A stretch of DNA of 43,612 nt from a virus. Below are positions 42,790-43,612 of the stretch, piece after piece. The stretch spans positions 1 to 43,612 of the IMG/VR virus record IMGVR_UViG_3300025890_000047, one strand, 5' to 3'. Position numbers and translations under genes: made by a program. The notes under the pieces are model-generated. The model was not told the DNA's origin and made no database searches. It saw only the letters and a list, made by a program, of their open reading frames with translations. The number at the start of each line of letters is the position of its first letter. Position 1 is the stretch's first letter.

Positions 42790-43042
42790 ACATCAATTCA
42801 TTCAAGCCTATGTAGAAGAAGTCAATCTTGTTGAGGGTTACAATGTATCCCAGCTATCAGACAAAGCTCCAGTCCAAATAATACCCACCATTGAGATGAT
42901 GCCTAATGGATTAATCATAACCCTCGGCTCCTCAACCTATTTCTTTTCACACCTATCAAGCATTGAGTTTAGTTCCACCCTTGCAGAAGCCATGATGTCG
43001 TATGCGTTAGCCCAGAAGAATAAAAAAAAGGACGAAGATTAA
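42776..43042 (+). CDS. 88-residue hypothetical protein
   Basis: Overlaps the HNH gene by 14 bases with AGGG upstream of ATG 42776. It is amphipathic (QFIQAYVEEVNLVEGYNVSQ) with a hydrophobic middle (MPNGLIITLGSSTYFFSHL) and a Lys/Asp-rich end. Its TAA sits in the loop of the terminator at 43028-43050. It looks like a small soluble beta protein; no family recognised. Confidence 0.6.
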   Translation: MEKTKHQFIQAYVEEVNLVEGYNVSQLSDKAPVQIIPTIEMMPNGLIITLGSSTYFFSHLSSIEFSSTLAEAMMSYALAQKNKKKDED

Positions 43043-43050
43043 TCGTCCTT
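43028..43050. terminator. Bidirectional terminator with both stop codons in its loop
   Basis: AAGGACGA (43028-43035), loop AGATTAA, TCGTCCTT (43043-43050). On the minus strand the stem is followed by a run of eight T; on the plus strand by GGTTATTTTTA. The loop contains the TAA of the plus-strand gene and, on the other strand, the TAA of the regulator gene. Confidence 0.88.
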
Positions 43051-43278
43051 GGTTATTTTTAAATCGTATCCAATGCTTTGTAGCACGGCACGAAAGTTAT
43101 ATAGGTTAGGTATGTTTGAGTTCTGCCACCTTAGTATTGTTTGAAAAGAAACCCCTGACTTTTGAGCGACCTTGTTAATTGCCAAGCCTTGCTCATCACA
43201 TAAGTTCAAAAGTTCTTTCACCAAAGGATCGCATCGTAAATCCTCTACATCAGTTGCTCTTTTTCTACCCACTCTCAT
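43039..43278 (-). CDS. XRE-type HTH regulator
   Basis: A 79-residue protein; ATG 43278 is preferred over an upstream start at 43404 that would add 42 hydrophobic, non-conserved residues and run through the control region. Residues about 20-70 match a lambda-repressor-like fold: VKELLNLCDEQGLAINKVAQ, then KSGVSFQTILRWQNSNIPNL and RAVLQSIGYDLKI. The recognition helix is probably SFQTILRW. It faces the 14-bp palindrome at 43320-43333, its likely operator. In a lytic phage such a gene could control the early/late switch; no lysogeny genes are seen. Confidence 0.78.
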   Translation of the reverse strand: MRVGRKRATDVEDLRCDPLVKELLNLCDEQGLAINKVAQKSGVSFQTILRWQNSNIPNLYNFRAVLQSIGYDLKITKDD

Positions 43279-43612
43279 TGTAAAAGTTCGCCATATGTTG
43301 TGTGTCCTTCCATATATTAGTCTATATATAGACGTTATCAGATGTGTCACAGATGTGCAACAACTTACACAGATTAATTGAGATAAATAAAAATGAGTTG
43401 CCACTCAGTTGTGTACCCAAATAGTTTGTCCAAAGTTCGCCAAAGTTTTTGAGGGTTGTGTTACCTTGATGTCGTTGGTTGTCTTGGTCGCCATGATTTT
43501 TAATGGTGTTGGCAACTGTCATACGACAAGGGGACACGAACAAGTCGGAGTAATATTTGAGGGTGGATAAGGGTTTGAGGGGTGTCCGACTGGGAAATTG
43601 GCTCCCCGAAAT
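43279..43612. promoter_or_regulatory. 334-base gene-free control region
   Basis: No plausible gene. It contains a perfect palindrome GTCTATATATAGAC (43320-43333), the 11-base direct repeat AAAGTTCGCCA (43283-43293 and 43432-43442), AGATGTGT/AGATGTGC (near 43340-43360) and several GTTGTG words. The right half of the strand shown is G/T-rich. A promoter/operator area or replication origin are the leading options. Confidence 0.55.
43320..43333. repeat. Perfect 14-bp palindrome GTCTATATATAGAC
   Basis: It reads the same on both strands. It lies 42 bases upstream of the regulator start and is the best operator candidate in the window. Confidence 0.75.

Noticed and set aside
43279-43404. Longer N-terminus for the XRE-type regulator
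   Set aside because: The extra residues are Cys/Ile/Tyr-rich, unlike the family, and the stretch contains the palindrome and repeats.
1-43612. tRNA genes, CRISPR arrays, integrase, transposase or attachment sites
   Set aside because: No cloverleaf with TTCGA-type arm, regularly spaced repeats, recombinase motif or terminal inverted repeat was seen.

Overview
The window reads as about 43.6 kb of a lytic, podovirus-like tailed phage genome, cut inside the portal gene at the left end. It is A+T-rich, gene-dense (many ATGA and TAATG junctions) and has no integrase, transposase, tRNA or CRISPR array that I can see. The host is probably an alphaproteobacterium, perhaps marine. The main clue is that I found no GANTC (the CcrM methylation site) anywhere, a pattern known from alphaproteobacterial phages. 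Every CpG I read also has A or T on at least one side, so CCGG, GCGC, CCGC and GCGG appear to be absent.

Layout. (1) 1-20000, + strand: virion genes. These are the portal (C-terminal part), small structural proteins, a tail spike or fibre ending in a seven-repeat RCC1-like propeller (2131-4773), scaffold, a 25-residue membrane peptide, the major capsid protein (7035-8216) followed by a terminator, a head-tail adaptor, a P22 gp10-like tail hub, a second fibre, three Gly/Asn-rich proteins sharing a C-terminal motif, a GNAT acetyltransferase and two helical internal virion proteins. (2) 20031-31628, + strand: one 11.6 kb gene encoding a 3865-residue giant protein with hydrophobic stretches at both ends, a zinc metallopeptidase site (HEVGH) and an ADP-ribosyltransferase-like domain. 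It is most likely an ejected 'polyvalent' protein. (3) 31631-35007, + strand: an M15-type endolysin, a holin-like membrane protein and a dense run of tiny, mostly Lys- or Cys-rich genes, many coupled by one- to ten-base overlaps, plus a cupin. (4) 34958-38338, - strand: a recombination and nucleotide cassette of a Sak4-like ATPase, an SSB-like protein ending in DDDIPF, a Cas4-like PD-(D/E)XK nuclease, a small coiled-coil protein and a dNMP kinase. (5) 38503-43042, + strand: a winged-helix protein, a small HTH protein, a prim-pol/helicase fusion, an HTH/zinc-ribbon protein, an Hjc-like resolvase, Cys-rich and HNH proteins, ending in a bidirectional terminator. (6) 43039-43278, - strand: a small XRE-type regulator. 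(7) 43279-43612: 334 bases without a gene, with a perfect 14-bp palindrome and short repeats.

How it works together (inference). The + strand left two-thirds is the late module. The giant protein with 17853-19820 and 16966-17853 would form the ejected internal core. The prim-pol/helicase starts replication, while Sak4, SSB and nuclease perform single-strand annealing or exchange and the Hjc-like enzyme resolves branches before packaging. No DNA polymerase, RNA polymerase or terminase is visible; these may lie in the missing part or be supplied by the host. The divergent region 38339-38502 and the palindromic region right of 43279 share short words and are the likely control points.
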